Positions 7,588-8,742 of a stretch of DNA of 8,742 nt are shown in pieces; position 1 is the first letter of the stretch; each line of letters starts with the position of its first letter. This DNA is from JAJPIG01 sp035531675 (GTDB lineage: Bacteria > Desulfobacterota > Binatia > Binatales > Binataceae). The notes beneath the pieces are model-generated. The model ran no database searches. It saw only the letters and a list, made by a program, of their open reading frames with translations, and had not been told where the DNA came from. The DNA lies in assembly GCA_035531675.1 (NCBI GenBank), contig DATKSL010000020.1, positions 1 to 8,742 on the forward strand, read 5' to 3'. The position numbers and the translations under genes are program-made.

Positions 7588-8334
7588 GTGGCGGAATCGA
7601 CGCCCGCGCCGGAAGGCGCGAAACGTCCCGCACGGTCCGCGCAAGTCGAGCGGATTTTCGATCACAACGCGGACACGCGTTCGCTGTTCCTGCGCCTGGT
7701 CGACGGCCGGCCGGTAAGCTTTGTGGCCGGCCAGTTCATCTCGATCTCGATTCCGCTCGCCGACGAGACCCGCACCCGTCCCTACTCGATCGCTTCGAGT
7801 CCGGAGGACGGTGAGCCGCTCGAAATCTGTTTCAATCGCGTGCCCGGCGGCCGCGGCGTCGATTACCTGTTCGAGCGCCGCCCCGGCGACGAGCTCGCCT
7901 TCAACGGTCCGTTCGGCCTCTTCTCCATCGACCAGCCGCCCGACGCGGAGCTGATCTTCGTCGCCGTCGGCACCGGCATCGCGCCCATCCGCCCGATGAT
8001 CCGCCGGCTGTTGTCAGGCGGCTTCCAGCGCCCGTTTCATCTGCACTACGGCGCCGTCGACCAGGCGCATCTGCTCTATCGCGACGAGCTCGAGCGATCG
8101 GCGCGCGAGCATCCCGATTTTCATCTCGAGCTGATAACTTCCGCCGCGCCGTCGGGCCCCGACGAAGTTTACGAGCGGCTGTACGCGATCGTCGAGCGGT
8201 GCTGGGTCACGGCCGACGCGGTCCGCGCACGCCACTTCTATATCTGCGGAGTCGGTCCGGGCGTGCTGCGGATTCGCGATCTGCTGCGCGGCTCGGGTTA
8301 CGAGCGACGCTCGGTCAAATACGAGCAGTGGTGA
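7588..8334 (+). CDS. FAD-dependent ferredoxin-NAD(P)+ reductase family protein
   Basis: A 248-residue flavoprotein of the ferredoxin-NADP reductase superfamily, moving electrons between NAD(P)H and a ferredoxin. The FAD domain (about 17-115) has GQFISISIP (48-56), the RPYSIAS flavin motif (64-70) and a GPFG loop (107-110). The nucleotide domain has VGTGIAPIRPM (127-137), which binds pyridine nucleotide, and YICGVGPGVLRIRDLL (218-233), the conserved CGxG-type segment. The chain ends in Trp248; a terminal aromatic near the flavin is known in bacterial reductases. There is no fused iron-sulfur domain, so the upstream ferredoxin is the natural partner. It starts at GTG 7588, one base after the fdx stop, which implies a shared transcript. 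NADH versus NADPH preference cannot be told. Confidence 0.88.
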   Translation: MAESTPAPEGAKRPARSAQVERIFDHNADTRSLFLRLVDGRPVSFVAGQFISISIPLADETRTRPYSIASSPEDGEPLEICFNRVPGGRGVDYLFERRPGDELAFNGPFGLFSIDQPPDAELIFVAVGTGIAPIRPMIRRLLSGGFQRPFHLHYGAVDQAHLLYRDELERSAREHPDFHLELITSAAPSGPDEVYERLYAIVERCWVTADAVRARHFYICGVGPGVLRIRDLLRGSGYERRSVKYEQW

Positions 8335-8356
8335 GGCCGCCGGTCCCGCGCGCCGC

Positions 8357-8742
8357 TCACCGCAGCAGCGCGATCAGCACGCTGTGGGCGCCGGCGAGCC
8401 CCTCGATGCGTCGGCCGCGAGCGATAATTCGCTCGCGCTCCAGCCGTCGCGCCGCCCGCGCCACCAGCGCGGCATCGATCGCCAGCAATCGCGCCACCGC
8501 ACGTTCGCTTCCAAAGCCGGCAATCTCGAAGTAACGCCGCACGATTCGGTAGCCGGCCTCGCCCGGCGCGAGACTGCGCGCGGCGCGCAGCGTCTCGGCC
8601 CAGCGATGCGCCAGCGTATCCCACACGTAGGTGAAAGGGTCGTAGCGCTCCTCGACCTTGAGGGCCAGGAACTTTTCCTGCAGCTCCTTCATGGCGCGGT
8701 CGAATTCGGCGCGCTCGCGCGGGCGGGCGAACCCGCTCGACA
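8357..8742 (-). CDS. C-terminal part of a winged-helix-like protein, possibly AlkZ-related (runs off right edge)
   Basis: About 128 codons are open from the right edge to the TGA at 8357-8359, so this is the C-terminal part of a longer gene. An internal ATG at 8692 could be mistaken for the start, but the frame continues upstream through SSGFARPRERAEFDRA with similar character. I read a helical segment (ELQEKFLALKVEERYDPF), then TYVWDTLAHRW. A region resembling a winged-helix domain follows (YFEIAGFGSERAVARLLAID onward, then a basic RRLERERIIARG stretch). This pattern reminds me of proteins annotated as AlkZ-related (DNA glycosylase relatives), but that rests on memory of the motif style. It converges with the reductase gene with 22 bases between stops. 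Family is uncertain. Confidence 0.55.
   Translation of the reverse strand, partial: SSGFARPRERAEFDRAMKELQEKFLALKVEERYDPFTYVWDTLAHRWAETLRAARSLAPGEAGYRIVRRYFEIAGFGSERAVARLLAIDAALVARAARRLERERIIARGRRIEGLAGAHSVLIALLR

Overview
The window is GC-rich chromosomal DNA with tightly packed, mostly housekeeping genes. The proteins (LexA, an Isc-type ferredoxin, chorismate synthase, CstA) are bacterial, and the export signal and soluble kinase fit a Gram-negative-like organism. The mix does not match a well-known model genus. A poorly cultured high-GC lineage (Binatota-, Desulfobacterota- or Acidobacteriota-like) is my guess, with low confidence. I saw no mobile element, CRISPR array, tRNA or rRNA.

Layout from left to right. 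The 5' part of aroC (chorismate synthase, minus strand) runs off the left edge and is divergent from a cstA-type carbon-starvation transporter gene. The cstA stop codon overlaps the start of a tiny YbdD/DUF466-like gene (ATGA junction). That small gene converges on, and overlaps by 28 bases, the end of a minus-strand gene for a secreted Cys/Pro-rich protein of unknown function. A 336-base, relatively AT-rich divergent region follows. It carries three 22-base phased repeats, a putative promoter and a structured leader in front of a soluble histidine kinase gene with no partner response regulator in the window. A 236-base convergent gap separates the kinase from lexA (minus strand).

lexA is divergent from a phosphofructokinase gene whose active-site residues (GGDD and PKTIDND) predict use of diphosphate rather than ATP. 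Next comes a two-gene unit, fdx ([2Fe-2S] ferredoxin) and an FNR-type flavoprotein reductase gene, spaced by one base and probably forming an electron-transfer pair. The C-terminal part of a minus-strand winged-helix-like gene runs off the right edge.

The least explained part is 3065-4792: the secreted repeat protein, the orphan kinase and the iteron-bearing regulatory region between them. It could be a small sensing module, but the link rests on position only. The other notable points are the divergent YbdD-like protein, the predicted diphosphate-dependent PFK and a direct-repeat candidate LexA operator.
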